A DNA stretch of 6,784 nucleotides from Paracoccaceae bacterium. GTDB taxonomy: Bacteria > Pseudomonadota > Alphaproteobacteria > Rhodobacterales > Rhodobacteraceae. The stretch spans positions 1-6,784 of the forward strand of contig SKWP01000240.1 in the NCBI GenBank assembly GCA_007128865.1, given 5' to 3'. Within the stretch, counting starts at the first letter, position 1; every line of letters begins with the position of its first letter. Position numbers and translations under genes: made by a program. Below the pieces are notes generated by a model. That model searched no databases. It had not been told where the DNA came from and worked only from the letters and a program-made list of their open reading frames with translations. Positions 6,384 to 6,784 of the stretch are shown here, piece by piece.

Positions 6384-6485
6384 CCTTTCGGGGATGCACG
6401 GTGGATCGGCCGGGCTTGGCTGATCGATGCTTGCAGTCCGGCTGGCCAGGCGCCATTCGTTCCGGATGGATTTGCCTTTTGCAGA

Positions 6486-6516
6486 TGTGACCGGCGCCCG
6501 CCCCGGCGCTGTCACA
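6486..6516 (+). other. Interrupted inverted repeat downstream of glcF
   Basis: TGTGAC (6486-6491) pairs with GTCACA (6511-6516). After a small asymmetric internal loop, GCGCC (6494-6498) pairs with GGCGC (6505-6509) around a six-base loop. It starts 103 bases after the glcF stop and ends 54 bases before the next gene. No T-run follows, so an intrinsic terminator is doubtful. It could be an operator for the protease gene or a hairpin ending the glc transcript. Confidence 0.4.
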
Positions 6517-6559
6517 ATCTCGCCGCAGCGTCGGGATAGGCCGGCGTTCGCTGCCCTTC

Positions 6560-6564
6560 AGGAG
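6560..6564 (+). promoter_or_regulatory. Ribosome binding site of the protease gene
   Basis: AGGAG lies six bases before ATG 6571, a near-ideal Shine-Dalgarno that fixes this start together with the signal peptide that follows. Confidence 0.8.
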
Positions 6565-6570
6565 TTTCCC

Positions 6571-6784
6571 ATGCGTCTGTCCAGCCCCGTCGGGATTGCG
6601 CTGCTGCTTGCCCTTGCGCTGATGCTGCCCGGACCCGGCAGCGCGCAGCCCATGGGCGCCGCGGGGCTGTTCGAATCAGACCTGCGCGAGCTTGCCACCG
6701 CCGACGACGGCCGCGGATGGGAAGCCGTGGGCAGGCTGAACCTCGGCCGCAGGGGGTTCTGCACCGGAGCGCTGATCGAGCCGC
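6571..6784 (+). CDS. Exported trypsin-like serine protease (5' end only)
   Basis: The first 71 codons of a gene that runs off the right edge. Residues 1-25 form a signal peptide: Arg2, a hydrophobic core at 8-20, then GSA|Q, with likely cleavage after A25, so the product is secreted or periplasmic. After a short pro-like stretch, residues 50-70 read WEAVGRLNLGRRGFCTGALIE. This matches the N-terminal beta-strands of trypsin-like (S1-type) peptidases, in which GFCTGALI precedes the TAAHC box holding the catalytic His. That box, Asp and Ser would all lie beyond the window, so activity cannot be judged. It has its own leader of 187 bases after glcF and is probably transcribed separately. The family call rests on one short motif in the right position. 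Confidence 0.7.
   Translation, partial: MRLSSPVGIALLLALALMLPGPGSAQPMGAAGLFESDLRELATADDGRGWEAVGRLNLGRRGFCTGALIEP

Noticed and set aside
4647..6515. Minus-strand reading frame of 622 codons opposite glcF
   Set aside because: It is antisense to glcF, which has intact Fe-S and CCG motifs. The product is Arg/Gln/Gly-rich without domains, and stop-codon scarcity in GC-rich DNA explains it.

Overview
The window is GC-rich DNA with codon use strongly biased to G or C at third positions. It carries a glcD-glcE-glcF glycolate oxidase cluster. Composition, gene style and the paired G-run/C-run hairpins between genes suggest an alphaproteobacterium, most likely of the Rhodobacterales (Paracoccus/Rhodobacter-like). 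That placement is an inference, because no rRNA or other marker is present.

Layout from left to right. (1) Positions 1-1777, minus strand: the 5' part of a gene for a large exported protein that runs off the left edge. It has a signal peptide and four pre-peptidase-C-terminal (PPC)-like modules, each with exactly two cysteines, joined by Pro/Ala/Thr linkers. (2) Positions 1778-1980: a divergent intergenic region. It holds the only markedly AT-rich patch in the window, with a candidate promoter, an inverted repeat with TTGGT/ACCAA arms that could be an operator, and a small 5'-UTR hairpin. (3) Positions 1981-6383, plus strand: glcD (FAD subunit), a 139-bp gap with two strong GC hairpins, glcE (second FAD-type subunit), a small four-helix membrane protein of unknown function starting 7 bases after glcE, and glcF (iron-sulfur subunit). 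(4) Positions 6384-6570: an intergenic gap with an interrupted inverted repeat. (5) From 6571 to the right edge, plus strand: the 5' end of a gene for an exported trypsin-like serine protease.

GlcD, GlcE and GlcF together form the membrane-associated glycolate oxidase (glycolate dehydrogenase) that converts glycolate to glyoxylate and passes electrons through flavin and Fe-S centres to the respiratory chain. The unrecognised membrane protein between glcE and glcF is placed as if it were part of this operon, and it could be an anchor or accessory for the complex. The two exported-protein genes on either side are probably separate transcription units. The most notable points are the extra membrane gene inside the glc operon, the Cys-paired PPC repeat protein, the operator-like inverted repeat and the hairpin pair between glcD and glcE. 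I see no evidence for a wholly new system.
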